A stretch of DNA of 13,704 nucleotides from an uncultured bacterium (GCA_905215205.1 CAJMPK010000024.1:1-13704); one strand, 5' to 3'; counted from the stretch's first letter, positions 1 to 7,147 are shown. Numbers and translations are program-made. The notes: generated by a model not told the origin, from the letters alone.

Positions 1-111
1 TTTCGGCACGGGGCTTGTTAACCAGTCTATTCCGCCAGCATCGATAAAACGCTGATGCTCCTCGGCATTAAGGCCCACCGATTCAAAGTTAACGCATACA
101 CCCGCAGCCAT
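1..111 (-). CDS. Partial unidentified gene, runs off the left edge
   Basis: Downstream of the MFS gene on the same strand, one minus-strand frame stays open to the window edge while the other two minus-strand frames are broken by stops. From the ATG at 111 it reads MAAGVCVNFESVGLNAEEHQ and continues to ...DWLTSPVPK at the edge. In-frame TTG codons at 144 and 156 are alternative starts. The one at 156 would overlap the MFS stop as TTGA, which is typical of coupled genes. None of the three has a good Shine-Dalgarno, so the start is undecided. Base composition is low in GC, like the MFS gene, so the two may have arrived together and share a transcript. I do not recognise the family from these 37-52 residues. 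It could still be a chance open frame. Confidence 0.4.
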   Translation of the reverse strand, partial: MAAGVCVNFESVGLNAEEHQRFIDAGGIDWLTSPVPK

Positions 112-152
112 CAAGAAGGCTCGAAACTTCTGGCGGCTCGTCAATCGATATA

Positions 153-1352
153 TCAATTCTTGAAGGCATGTATTCCACCAATTTTCAATGAAACAACGGC
201 GGTAATTGCTATCGCGATTGCGCCAATAACACCGAGCGCTATCTGAATGGGATATAACCCCAACACATATCCAAATATGGAGAAAAACATTGCAGAAAAG
301 AGAGCCCTTACCAGAGACGCGACGGAAAGGATCGTCGCGCGGAGATCGTCCGCTATCGCGTCTTGGATTAAGTTTTCCGAAGTGATGTACACCACTTCTG
401 GGAGAAAACAAAGCACCATGCTAAGGCCAAACAAACACAGCGGATTTGAAGCGAACCACGGAAGAATCATGAAAAGACCGGCCTCGATTAGCATCGAGCC
501 GAGCATGGTATTTCTTTTCCCGAAACGCGATGAGAAGAAATCTGCTGCAATGTAGGCCGTCGCATTTACTGCATAGGATGCACCGAAAAAGATTCCTATT
601 ATGGAGACGGGAGCATCAAATGCGTCGAATACCAACTGATTCAAGTTGTAATAACTCCCATAGAATCCATCGAGCATGCTTGTGCCGATTAGAAGAAGCA
701 ACACCGCAAAAGCGGATTCTCCAATGCACCAGGTTTCGCGTCTGAAGACCTTGGCTACGTCAAACCTTTCCTCCCCAGAGTTTTTGGAATGGGTCGTTTC
801 CATCCTCTCAATGGGATACAGAAGGAAAAGCTGCAGGAGATAGAAAACGGAAACGCATACGTAGAGGGCACTCCAAGATACTTGGGCAATGAATGATCCA
901 AGTACGATTGCCACTCCCGTCGCGATTGATTGCGCGGCAAGCAGCCGAGCGTTGATGGTGAGGAAGCGCTCTCCTTGACCGGCATTTCGGGCAATTTCAT
1001 ATAAAAGTGCTTGTTCGGATCCCGATTGAAGGGAGTAGGCGAGTGCCTCAACAAGGGAAAGCGCGACGAGAAAGGGGCCTGAGAGCAACAGCATGCCAGC
1101 CGTATGGAAGAAAAGCAGCAGCACGCCCACTTGAATCGAGAACTTCTTTCCAAAGAAATCGCCTATCAGCCCTGTTGGCAGCTCGAGGACGACCGTTGCA
1201 ATGTTAAACAGGGCTTGATAAAGCGCGATTTCCGTGACAGACATTCCTTTCTCCGCAAGGAAAAGTAGAAACACTCCCCGATTTAAAACAAATCCCGCGA
1301 GAACGAAAAAGGCGGAATAGATGTGCAGTTGCGTAGTGGCTTGCTTGTTCAT
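153..1352 (-). CDS. MFS family transporter, substrate unknown
   Basis: This 399-residue protein is an integral membrane protein of about the usual Major Facilitator length. It has about twelve hydrophobic segments, with a polar central loop near residues 180-205 (ERMETTHSKNSGEERFDVAK) separating the two halves. After the second helix, residues 61-70 read GLIGDFFGKK, a good match to the MFS motif A loop (G-x-x-x-D-x-x-G-[RK]-[RK]). The family exports or imports small solutes by coupling to a proton or sodium gradient. Nothing here identifies the substrate. Drug or peptide efflux is common for such short MFS proteins in accessory regions, but this is inference. The ATG at 1352 is preceded by a modest GGAAG six bases upstream. 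The gene is clearly poorer in GC than the Elp3 and helicase genes, suggesting horizontal acquisition. It is followed with no gap by another open frame on the same strand. Confidence 0.9.
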   Translation of the reverse strand: MNKQATTQLHIYSAFFVLAGFVLNRGVFLLFLAEKGMSVTEIALYQALFNIATVVLELPTGLIGDFFGKKFSIQVGVLLLFFHTAGMLLLSGPFLVALSLVEALAYSLQSGSEQALLYEIARNAGQGERFLTINARLLAAQSIATGVAIVLGSFIAQVSWSALYVCVSVFYLLQLFLLYPIERMETTHSKNSGEERFDVAKVFRRETWCIGESAFAVLLLLIGTSMLDGFYGSYYNLNQLVFDAFDAPVSIIGIFFGASYAVNATAYIAADFFSSRFGKRNTMLGSMLIEAGLFMILPWFASNPLCLFGLSMVLCFLPEVVYITSENLIQDAIADDLRATILSVASLVRALFSAMFFSIFGYVLGLYPIQIALGVIGAIAIAITAVVSLKIGGIHAFKN

Positions 1353-1507
1353 TTGGCACTTCCAATGACAATTTTGGCCTAGCGGTCGGAATCAACCGAA
1401 GAGGAAGCGAGTTGGCGCCGGGCGTCCAGATGCGTCATGCTGAAAAATAGATGAAGCGCATGGTTGACAAAACCATAGAGCCCGTCACAAATTGACTACT
1501 CCCAATG

Positions 1508-2383
1508 CTAGTCATGGAGGACAGTGCCGAGGAAGTCAGCGTCGAAGGGCACAGCTTCGGCAAAGGCATAGTCGCCGTCGCTGGCGATGAGCAGATAGTT
1601 TTCCTCGCCGCCGAACTTCGCATCGCCACATGGGACCACCCAGGCGTGGGCGAATACCTCGAGTGCCGTGGCTGTGCAATCGCGCAGGAACGTCACATCG
1701 CCCCCCTCGCTTGCGCTCACGATATTGGCCACGTAGACGCCGCCGACATTTAGGCTGCCCCGCACCAAACGCAACGCCTCAACCGTCGCCAGCTCGCGTA
1801 CGGGCTCGGCACCGCCAAAGCAATCGCTCACGACCACGTCGTAGCGACGATGACCCACACTCGTCACGCCCAGATACGAGCGAGCCTCAGCGGTAATCAC
1901 CCGCAGGCGGTCGCCCGCCGCGCGCTCCAGCTCGTCTAGGTAGAACCAGCGGCGCGCCAGGCGCGTAATCTCTCCGTCATACTCGATGACGTCCATGCGC
2001 AAGCCCTCGTGCGACATCAGGGCGAATTTAGGATAGGCAAACCCGCCGCCGCCCAGCATCAGCATACGGTTGATACCGTGACCATAAGCGTCGCGCATCG
2101 TATCCTCGGCCTCAAACACGTCATCAAACGCACGATAGTACGCAAAGACCGGCTCGGCCCAACGCTCGCCAACGTAACTCGCGCTTTGGTAGACCCCACC
2201 TTGCACCAATACGCGGACTTCGTCTCCGCCCTCATCGTGCAAGCGTTTCACACGCGCCAACCCATTGCGGGTTCGCGCAACCTGCAGACAGGCAGCACGA
2301 ACAGCGACGGCGGCCGCACCAAGCGCCGCGGCTCCCAGAGCAACGCCGGCAACGACGCCAGCAGAAACACTCGGCTTGTTCAT
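1508..2383 (-). CDS. Spermidine-synthase-like protein with N-terminal membrane anchor
   Basis: Residues 7-32 are a long Ala/Gly/Val-rich hydrophobic stretch, probably a membrane anchor. The rest is a Rossmann nucleotide-binding domain of the spermidine synthase/methyltransferase type. It has glycine-rich motif I (MLMLGGGGFAYPK, 107-119), an acidic ribose-binding position (VIEYD, 132-136), and a YDVVVSDCFGG segment (181-191) where true spermidine synthases carry a DSSDP-like motif. The familiar putrescine-site residues are not evident, so aminopropyl transfer should not be assumed. It resembles the methyltransferase half often annotated as fused MFS/spermidine synthase, here without the transporter part. 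It is second in a unit with Elp3: the Elp3 TAG stop touches this ATG (TAGATG), and AAAAGGAGC, lying inside the end of elp3, serves as its ribosome binding site. Translational coupling is likely. The substrate is unknown. Confidence 0.75.
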   Translation of the reverse strand: MNKPSVSAGVVAGVALGAAALGAAAVAVRAACLQVARTRNGLARVKRLHDEGGDEVRVLVQGGVYQSASYVGERWAEPVFAYYRAFDDVFEAEDTMRDAYGHGINRMLMLGGGGFAYPKFALMSHEGLRMDVIEYDGEITRLARRWFYLDELERAAGDRLRVITAEARSYLGVTSVGHRRYDVVVSDCFGGAEPVRELATVEALRLVRGSLNVGGVYVANIVSASEGGDVTFLRDCTATALEVFAHAWVVPCGDAKFGGEENYLLIASDGDYAFAEAVPFDADFLGTVLHD

Positions 2384-4288
2384 CTAGAGCTCCTTTTGCA
2401 GATAGAGTCCATGGTCGTAAAAACCCAAATGGCGATAGTACTCGCGTGTGCCAATCGCGCTAATCACGTTGATACGCGCATAACCCGCATCCCGGGCAAT
2501 CTCGCACGCACGCTCTACGAGCAAACGCCCCAACCCGTGATGCTGCGCCGCCTGGCCTTGATCGCCCACGCGCGCCGCCATGCCATACACGTGAACCTCG
2601 CGAATCATCGCCTCGTCCGACACCGTCGGCAACTCGTCCGCATGCGCGGCAACAAACGCGCGGTCGGGCAGCGACAGGCGCAAAAAGCCCGCGATTTTGC
2701 CCTGCGGTGTCACCCACTGCAAAAAGCGCTCGTGCGTCACCGGCGTCTCATAAACAACCTCATCAAGAGACAGCTCATCCAGGTCGGCGCCCGCCGTGCT
2801 GATCTCGCGATAGCGAATCTCGCGCACCTTCGAACCCTCGCCGCGAGCTGCCAAACGGTTCTCGACGAGCTGACGCAGATTGGGCTTCTTATTGCCCACC
2901 ATGATGTCGTCGGAACTAAAGTCGCGAATCATGCGGCTGATACGGCAAAACGCCGGTGTCACCACGATGTCATCGGCCAGCACGTCGAGCAGCTCGTCCT
3001 CGGTATAGGGGCGCCACTCGCCGCGCTCGTAGCAGCCCACCAGACGCGAGCCCTCGATGAGCGCACACGGGTAGACCTTGACCTCGTCGGGCATAAAGGC
3101 CCCCTCGGTCATAAAGCGCTCGTAGTCGCGCTTGTCCCCCTCGGGTGTGGCGCCCAGCAAGTTGAGCATAAAATGCGCATGAATCTTAAAGCCAAACAGG
3201 CGCGCGAGCGAAAACGCCCGCTCGATCTGCGCCACCGAAATGCGGCGCTCGTTGATATCGAGTAGATGCTGGTCAAGACTCTGAATACCCATCTGAATCT
3301 TGGTGCAGCCCAAGCGGCGGATAAGTGTGAGGGCCTGCGGCGTTACGGCATCGGGGCGTGTCTCGATAACGAGCCCCACCACGCGATGCTTCGCCGTCTC
3401 GTTGGTGCGCTGTTGACGCTCGAGCTCCTCCATCGTTGCCGTCTGCCACTTGGCAGCCTCGCCCCATGGCGTACCGGGGCCGTACAGACGACGCACTGCG
3501 CGGTTGTAGCCGCCCACGGAAGCATCCACACGCCCCTGCTCGTCGGCAACGCCGGCAGCAAGCTCGACCTCGTCTGTCGCAATGCCGGCGGCCCGATAGC
3601 GCTCGCGGCGCTCTGTTACCACCGGCGACAGGGCATCGGCGGGAGCGTCATCGAGCAGGCGCCCCGCCTCGGCACGGCTGATGCCCGGACGCGCCAACAT
3701 GGGGTTTGCCGCCACGCCGGCGACGGCATCGTCATTGAGCGCACGGAAAAGCTCCGACATAAACCACGTTTGATACCCTTGCGGATAGTCGCTCCAGGTA
3801 CCGCCGAGCACAATGAGCTCGATCTTATCGGTCGCATGACCCATCTGCGAAAGCGCCGTCAAACGGGCACTCACCTGCAGATACGGATCGAAGCAGTTTT
3901 GCTCTGCACGGGCGCACGCCGGCTCGGCGTGCAGATAGCTCTTAGGCATGCGCAGATCATTGGGGCAAAACAGGCAATCGCCCGAGCACGGCCAGGGCTT
4001 GGTGATGACGGTAATGGTCGCCACGCCCGAAGCCGTGCGACGAGGCTTCATGCGTAGCACCTGCAGCAGTTGACGCTCCAGCTCCGCATCGACATTCCAC
4101 GCAGCCCACCGAGCCGGCTCCTCACGTTTAACCCGCTGGTAGAACGGCAGCAGACGGCGCTTGGCCAAATCGCGTTTGTCGGCACCCTCACGGCGCGCCT
4201 CGGCATGTATCAGTTTGACGAGCGCCTTGTCGTCCACGGTCTCGCCGTGACGCAGAGCCTCGAGTATGTTCAAGATAATCTGTTCCAT
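2384..4288 (-). CDS. elp3: Elp3 family tRNA uridine-34 5-carboxymethyl-modifying enzyme
   Basis: Elp3 uses SAM radical chemistry and acetyl-CoA to build cm5U at wobble uridine 34 of tRNA. Domains in order: a basic N-terminal tRNA-binding region (1-85); a radical SAM domain opening RTASGVATITVITKPWPC with the cluster cysteines C101, C105 and C108 (CSGDCLFC); then MPKSYLHAEPA and LGGTWSDYP (161-169), and VIETRPD (307-313). The C-terminal GNAT acetyltransferase domain (about 490-634) has the acetyl-CoA loop QHHGLGRLL (582-590) and the family hallmark GTREYYRHLGF (613-623). The length of 634 residues exceeds the usual 540-560. The extra residues sit between about 187 and 295, where most Elp3 proteins have a short linker. 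Bacteria lack the other Elongator subunits, and bacterial Elp3 is believed to act alone. It is first in a two-gene unit with the spermidine-synthase-like gene. No good Shine-Dalgarno precedes the ATG, and a TACAAT lies where a leaderless promoter would place it. Confidence 0.93.
   Translation of the reverse strand: MEQIILNILEALRHGETVDDKALVKLIHAEARREGADKRDLAKRRLLPFYQRVKREEPARWAAWNVDAELERQLLQVLRMKPRRTASGVATITVITKPWPCSGDCLFCPNDLRMPKSYLHAEPACARAEQNCFDPYLQVSARLTALSQMGHATDKIELIVLGGTWSDYPQGYQTWFMSELFRALNDDAVAGVAANPMLARPGISRAEAGRLLDDAPADALSPVVTERRERYRAAGIATDEVELAAGVADEQGRVDASVGGYNRAVRRLYGPGTPWGEAAKWQTATMEELERQQRTNETAKHRVVGLVIETRPDAVTPQALTLIRRLGCTKIQMGIQSLDQHLLDINERRISVAQIERAFSLARLFGFKIHAHFMLNLLGATPEGDKRDYERFMTEGAFMPDEVKVYPCALIEGSRLVGCYERGEWRPYTEDELLDVLADDIVVTPAFCRISRMIRDFSSDDIMVGNKKPNLRQLVENRLAARGEGSKVREIRYREISTAGADLDELSLDEVVYETPVTHERFLQWVTPQGKIAGFLRLSLPDRAFVAAHADELPTVSDEAMIREVHVYGMAARVGDQGQAAQHHGLGRLLVERACEIARDAGYARINVISAIGTREYYRHLGFYDHGLYLQKEL
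2390..2397 (-). promoter_or_regulatory. Ribosome binding site of the spermidine-synthase-like gene inside elp3
   Basis: On the minus strand AAAAGGAGC lies within the last codons of elp3 (encoding QKEL), six bases before the ATG that directly follows the elp3 TAG. It fixes the start of the downstream gene and implies translational coupling. Confidence 0.75.
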
Positions 4289-4294
4289 GTCCCC

Positions 4295-4300
4295 ATTGTA
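4295..4300 (-). promoter_or_regulatory. Possible leaderless -10 box (TACAAT) for elp3
   Basis: TACAAT on the minus strand ends six bases before the A of the elp3 ATG, so transcription would begin at or next to the start codon. No -35 match is visible at 16-18 nt spacing, and no normal Shine-Dalgarno precedes the ATG (only GGGGAC, too close). Leaderless genes are common in Actinobacteria. The box overlaps the tail of the preceding terminator, where a promoter for elp3 would be needed. Confidence 0.35.
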
Positions 4301-4339
4301 AAGGCAAAGGCGCCGAAGCCCGTCACGGCTCCGGCGCCT
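4300..4339 (-). terminator. Intrinsic terminator after the DUF4097 gene
   Basis: On the minus strand an arm AGGCGCCGGAGCC (4339-4327) pairs with GGCTTCGGCGCCT (4320-4308) through 13 positions with one G-U wobble and a six-base loop. TTTGCCTTT follows. It lies 47 nt past the DUF4097 stop and just ahead of elp3, so it should separate the two units. The U-tract is interrupted, so termination may be partial. Confidence 0.7.
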
Positions 4340-4385
4340 CCATCAAAGAGCATGCCTATATGTACCGATCTCCGAAAACCGCATA

Positions 4386-5288
4386 TCACTCCGGATCAAA
4401 CGACATGTCGCCCGAACCGACCTCAAAACGATACGTAGCAGACTTATCGCCGTTATCGAATTCAAGATTCAAAATGGTCTCGCCGTCGTAGCCAAGCGGA
4501 AGGAAATCGCTCTCGAAATCGCCGCTGCCCACGGTGAGGCTCGCCTTAAAGCCCGTCGAGTTCGGAACCGTCATCTCCACATCGCCCGAGCCCACACTCA
4601 CGTCCATCGACTTCGCGGGGGCCTGGTAGAGCTCGAACGTCACATCGCCCGAACCGACCTCGGCATTCAGGGTATCGGTCACGGTGCCCGTAAACTCAAC
4701 GTCTCCCGAGTCCAGAGTCAGGTTGAGGTCATGACACGCAATGCCCGCGACCGTCAGATCACCCGATCCTACATTCGCTGTGATGCCCACCATGTTATCG
4801 GCAACATCGCGCGGCAGTTCGACGGTAACCGTGCGGTCAATGGCGCGCTCGTCATCGCAATCGAACTGGCGAATCTTGAGCGTAGAACCCTTGATTTCGG
4901 CCAGGTTCTGGGTTGCCGCATCGAAGGCAACGGTCCCCGTTGCCACGCGACCGCTTTCAATCACGCGCACTGGCCCGCCGGAGACGTGTTTGACCTCGAC
5001 CGTGCCCGACGTCACGTCCAAGTCAAGCGATGTGAACGCGTCGGCATCAAACGTTTCGCTCGAAAGCTGCTGAGGCCGAGCGGAATATTTACCGCCATCG
5101 TTCATAAAATCGTCGTCGTCAACCACATCGTCCATACTGGACAAGCCGGATACAACATCGTCGAGATCCCACGGACCATCAAAATGAATCAATGTCCGCG
5201 AAATGCCAAAGACAAGTCCGATGATAAGCACAAACGCTCCGATGCCAATGCCCAAGCGTCTCTTAGACTCATGCGAGAGCTTCATCAT
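4386..5288 (-). CDS. Membrane-anchored DUF4097 beta-repeat protein
   Basis: The protein has 300 residues. A short basic N-terminus (KLSHESKRR) is followed by one transmembrane segment at about 12-30, so the bulk is probably outside the membrane. An acidic linker (DDVVDDDD near 53-60) leads to a C-terminal domain built of repeating beta strands. SGD turns recur in it: GSGD at 174-177, 212-215, 233-236, 254-257 and 291-294, and DSGD at 192-195, mostly 18-21 residues apart. This is the signature of DUF4097/LiaG-like proteins, predicted to fold as a beta-helix or stacked sheet; the biochemical role is not known. The gene overlaps its upstream HTH partner by ATGA, so the two are co-translated. GAAGGTGATG before the start is the likely ribosome binding site. 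The ATG at 5285 (second codon) is an equally possible start. Confidence 0.85.
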   Translation of the reverse strand: MMKLSHESKRRLGIGIGAFVLIIGLVFGISRTLIHFDGPWDLDDVVSGLSSMDDVVDDDDFMNDGGKYSARPQQLSSETFDADAFTSLDLDVTSGTVEVKHVSGGPVRVIESGRVATGTVAFDAATQNLAEIKGSTLKIRQFDCDDERAIDRTVTVELPRDVADNMVGITANVGSGDLTVAGIACHDLNLTLDSGDVEFTGTVTDTLNAEVGSGDVTFELYQAPAKSMDVSVGSGDVEMTVPNSTGFKASLTVGSGDFESDFLPLGYDGETILNLEFDNGDKSATYRFEVGSGDMSFDPE

Positions 5289-6007
5289 TCATCACCTTCT
5301 TTGGCACTCGACTCAGCGGTGGTCGCGGCAGCCAGGTCAGCGTCAACCGCTGTGGAAACGTCCTCCCCTTTAGTCCTAGCGACCGCCGGCGCCGGACCAA
5401 CCTGGATATCCCCGCGCGCCCAATCGCCATCGAGCGCACGTGCCACCCAGTGATAGATGGGGATCGTAAAGAAGATCAGTGCGGCAAAGGGGCAGGCGCC
5501 AAACAGGAACATCAGCAAAAAGAACAGCAGCCAGCACACAGCCCAATACGGGAACGACTGGAACGGACCCTTCACCGGAGTCGGGCCGGCCGCAACGGCA
5601 CCCGTCACCTGAGCCGTCGCCGCATTGGCGGCCTGCGCACTCCAGCTTGCCGCCTGCGCCGCCTTGGCTGCCGCGTCACTTGCCTGCGTTGCCGCCTCAG
5701 TCGCACGCGCCGCTGCCTCATGGGTGCGGGCGCGCTCTGCCGCCTCGGCCTCGCGCTGACGAGCGCGGTCCTCGTTCTCAAACTCGATATCGTCCTCGAT
5801 CTCATCGCTCGGATTGAGGAGCTCGTCCAAACTCACGCCATAGAGTTTGGCGAGCGAGATCAGGTTTTCGGTATCGGGCGAGCTCTCCGCGCGCTCCCAT
5901 TTACTGACCGCCTGGCGCGACAGTCCCAGCTTTCGTGCCAGCCCTTCTTGGCTGAAGCCCTTGCTGCGACGAAGGTCGGCGAGCCGCTGCGCAGTTTCTA
6001 CATTCAT
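5285..6007 (-). CDS. XRE-family HTH regulator with C-terminal membrane segments
   Basis: From the ATG at 6007 this is a 240-residue protein. Residues 5-60 are a classic XRE/Cro-type helix-turn-helix (QRLADLRRSKGFSQEGLARK, then LSRQAVSKWERAESSPD). Residues 66-85 are acidic. Residues 86-135 are a highly charged, then alanine-rich segment likely to be helical. Residues 152-190 hold two hydrophobic segments rich in aromatics (YWAVCWLLFFLLMFLFGA and FAALIFFTIPIYHWVA), so the DNA-binding domain is probably tethered to the membrane. A hydrophilic tail follows. The ATG at 6007 is chosen over the longer frame to 6256 because a perfect AGGAGG sits four bases upstream and the HTH begins at once. It is co-translated with the DUF4097 protein (4-nt overlap), so it may read envelope state and control its own unit. 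That role is inferred; the target is unknown. Confidence 0.85.
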   Translation of the reverse strand: MNVETAQRLADLRRSKGFSQEGLARKLGLSRQAVSKWERAESSPDTENLISLAKLYGVSLDELLNPSDEIEDDIEFENEDRARQREAEAAERARTHEAAARATEAATQASDAAAKAAQAASWSAQAANAATAQVTGAVAAGPTPVKGPFQSFPYWAVCWLLFFLLMFLFGACPFAALIFFTIPIYHWVARALDGDWARGDIQVGPAPAVARTKGEDVSTAVDADLAAATTAESSAKEGDE

Positions 6008-6011
6008 GGTT

Positions 6012-6017
6012 CCTCCT
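6012..6017 (-). promoter_or_regulatory. Ribosome binding site that fixes the HTH gene start
   Basis: A perfect AGGAGG on the minus strand lies four bases before the ATG at 6007. The 83 additional in-frame codons upstream therefore belong to the leader, not the protein. Confidence 0.85.
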
Positions 6018-6129
6018 ATGTGATGCCAGCCGTGCCGCCGGACCGTTTTTGTTCTTAAGGCGCCTTGCACAGTTAAAAATGTATCCGCCACCGCCAAAAG
6101 CATGCCACCTATTCTAGTGAGATTTTTGA

Positions 6130-6142
6130 CAACCGGCGGTTG
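6130..6142. repeat. Short inverted repeat in the divergent control region
   Basis: CAACC-GGC-GGTTG is a small dyad about 125 nt before the HTH gene and 130-145 nt before the methyltransferase gene. It could be an operator for the HTH protein, but five-base arms can occur by chance. The rest of 6008-6274 holds no gene that I can see, and I found no convincing promoter for the HTH gene. Confidence 0.2.
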
Positions 6143-6198
6143 CGGGTGCATATGAGCTGCGGAAATGTGTCCAAACAAAGCAATGACCCGTAGCTTGG

Positions 6199-6228
6199 TT
6201 GTCCCCGTTGCGGCGTTAACGGTAGTAT
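6199..6228 (+). promoter_or_regulatory. Probable promoter of the Trm9-like methyltransferase gene
   Basis: TTGTCC (6199-6204) and TAGTAT (6223-6228) are spaced by 18 nt and resemble sigma-70 type -35 and -10 boxes. Transcription would start near 6235, downstream of the ATG at 6227. That supports the GTG at 6275 as the real start codon. Confidence 0.45.
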
Positions 6229-6257
6229 GGTCGTACTGTTTGTTTCGCACCGCCAAC

Positions 6258-6265
6258 GGAGGGAG
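6258..6265 (+). promoter_or_regulatory. Ribosome binding site supporting a GTG start
   Basis: GGAGGGAG lies nine bases before GTG at 6275. The upstream ATG at 6227 has no such site and overlaps the likely -10 box, so the GTG is preferred. Confidence 0.7.
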
Positions 6266-6274
6266 TCCCGCGCC

Positions 6275-7147
6275 GTGAACCGCGATTTCGCCTCATCGCT
6301 CATCCAGCTCAACAACACGTTCTATCGCGAGCACTCCGCCTCCTTTTCCGATACGCGCCAAGCCCCGTGGCCCGGCTGGGTGCGCACCATGGACATCGCA
6401 CTCGAACAGCTCGACGTCGCCACGATCGAGCATCCCGTCCGCGTCTTCGACCTTGCCTGCGGCAACATGCGCTTCGAGAACTTTGCCGCCGGCGGCGCAC
6501 TTGCCGCCAAGGGCGTCGACGGCGCAAACCCCTCGGCGGATGCCAGCTGCCCGTTTGAGTTCTATGGTGTCGACTCGTGCCAAGACCTGGCCATCGATGC
6601 GCGTGGTCACGCCCTGCGCATTCCCAACCTGCACTTCCAGGAGCTCGATGTGCTCGATGCCCTCATGAAACTCAATCCCGCCGAGACGCCCGATGTGCTT
6701 TTCGATGCCCCGCTCGCCGACATCTCGGTCTGCTTTGGCTTTATGCACCACGTGCCGTCGTGCGAGTACCGTGTACGCGTACTTGATGCCTTGGTGCGCC
6801 AAACGCGCCCGGGCGGCATCATCGCCATCAGTTTTTGGGAGTTTATGAACGACGAGCGCATGGCGCGCAAGGCCGTTCGCGCCGAAGCCCGCGCCGAGCT
6901 CACCCCGCCGTTTGAGGGCTACGACTCCGCGCAGTTTGAGGCCGGCGACCACCTCATTGGCTGGCAAAACGACCGCCACGCCTACCGCTATTGCCATCAC
7001 TTTGACGATCAGCAGATCACCGACCTGGTGCGCGGCGTCCGTACGTTCTACAAGAGCGGCGAGGTCCCCGTGCGCGAGCTTGAGCGCTTCCATGCCGACG
7101 GTCGTAGCGGCGAGCTCAACCGCTATGTGATTCTCAAGCGCCTGTAG
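6275..7147 (+). CDS. Trm9/ALKBH8-like SAM-dependent methyltransferase
   Basis: With the GTG start the protein has 290 residues. It is a class I SAM methyltransferase: motif I VFDLACGNMRF (57-67), an acidic motif II (FYGVD, 96-100), and FGFMHHVPSCEYRVRVL (154-170) before RPGGIIAISFW (178-188). Three stretches resemble yeast Trm9, which methylates cm5U34 to mcm5U34 in tRNA. They are FYREHSASFSDTRQAPWPGW near the N-terminus (Trm9 has a Y-x(6)-FSxTRxxPWP run), the double histidine HH, and HAYRYCHHFDDQQI (235-248; Trm9 has YRYYHLYREGEL). An insertion of about 25 residues separates motifs I and II. Elp3, the enzyme that makes the Trm9 substrate elsewhere, is encoded 2 kb away. The substrate is inferred, not shown; any small-molecule or protein methyltransferase activity remains possible. 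No Trm112-like partner is seen in this window. TrmB follows 118 nt downstream, probably in the same transcript. Confidence 0.75.
   Translation: MNRDFASSLIQLNNTFYREHSASFSDTRQAPWPGWVRTMDIALEQLDVATIEHPVRVFDLACGNMRFENFAAGGALAAKGVDGANPSADASCPFEFYGVDSCQDLAIDARGHALRIPNLHFQELDVLDALMKLNPAETPDVLFDAPLADISVCFGFMHHVPSCEYRVRVLDALVRQTRPGGIIAISFWEFMNDERMARKAVRAEARAELTPPFEGYDSAQFEAGDHLIGWQNDRHAYRYCHHFDDQQITDLVRGVRTFYKSGEVPVRELERFHADGRSGELNRYVILKRL

Noticed and set aside
1441..1514. Weak hairpins after the spermidine-synthase-like gene (ATGGTT/AACCAT and TGACTA/TAGTCA)
   Set aside because: The stems are only six bases long, and the nearest T-run is about a dozen bases away. This is too weak to call a terminator. 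The rest of 1353-1507 shows no gene or clear promoter.
2009..4057. Two long plus-strand open frames (418 and 263 codons) opposite the elp3 region
   Set aside because: They are antisense to elp3 and to the start of the next gene. Their His/Arg/Ala-rich composition is typical of the reverse reading of GC-rich codons, and elp3 has unmistakable motifs.
6008..6256. Longer start for the HTH protein on the minus strand
   Set aside because: A perfect AGGAGG sits before the ATG at 6007 and the HTH domain begins there. The 83 extra codons cover the divergent control region.
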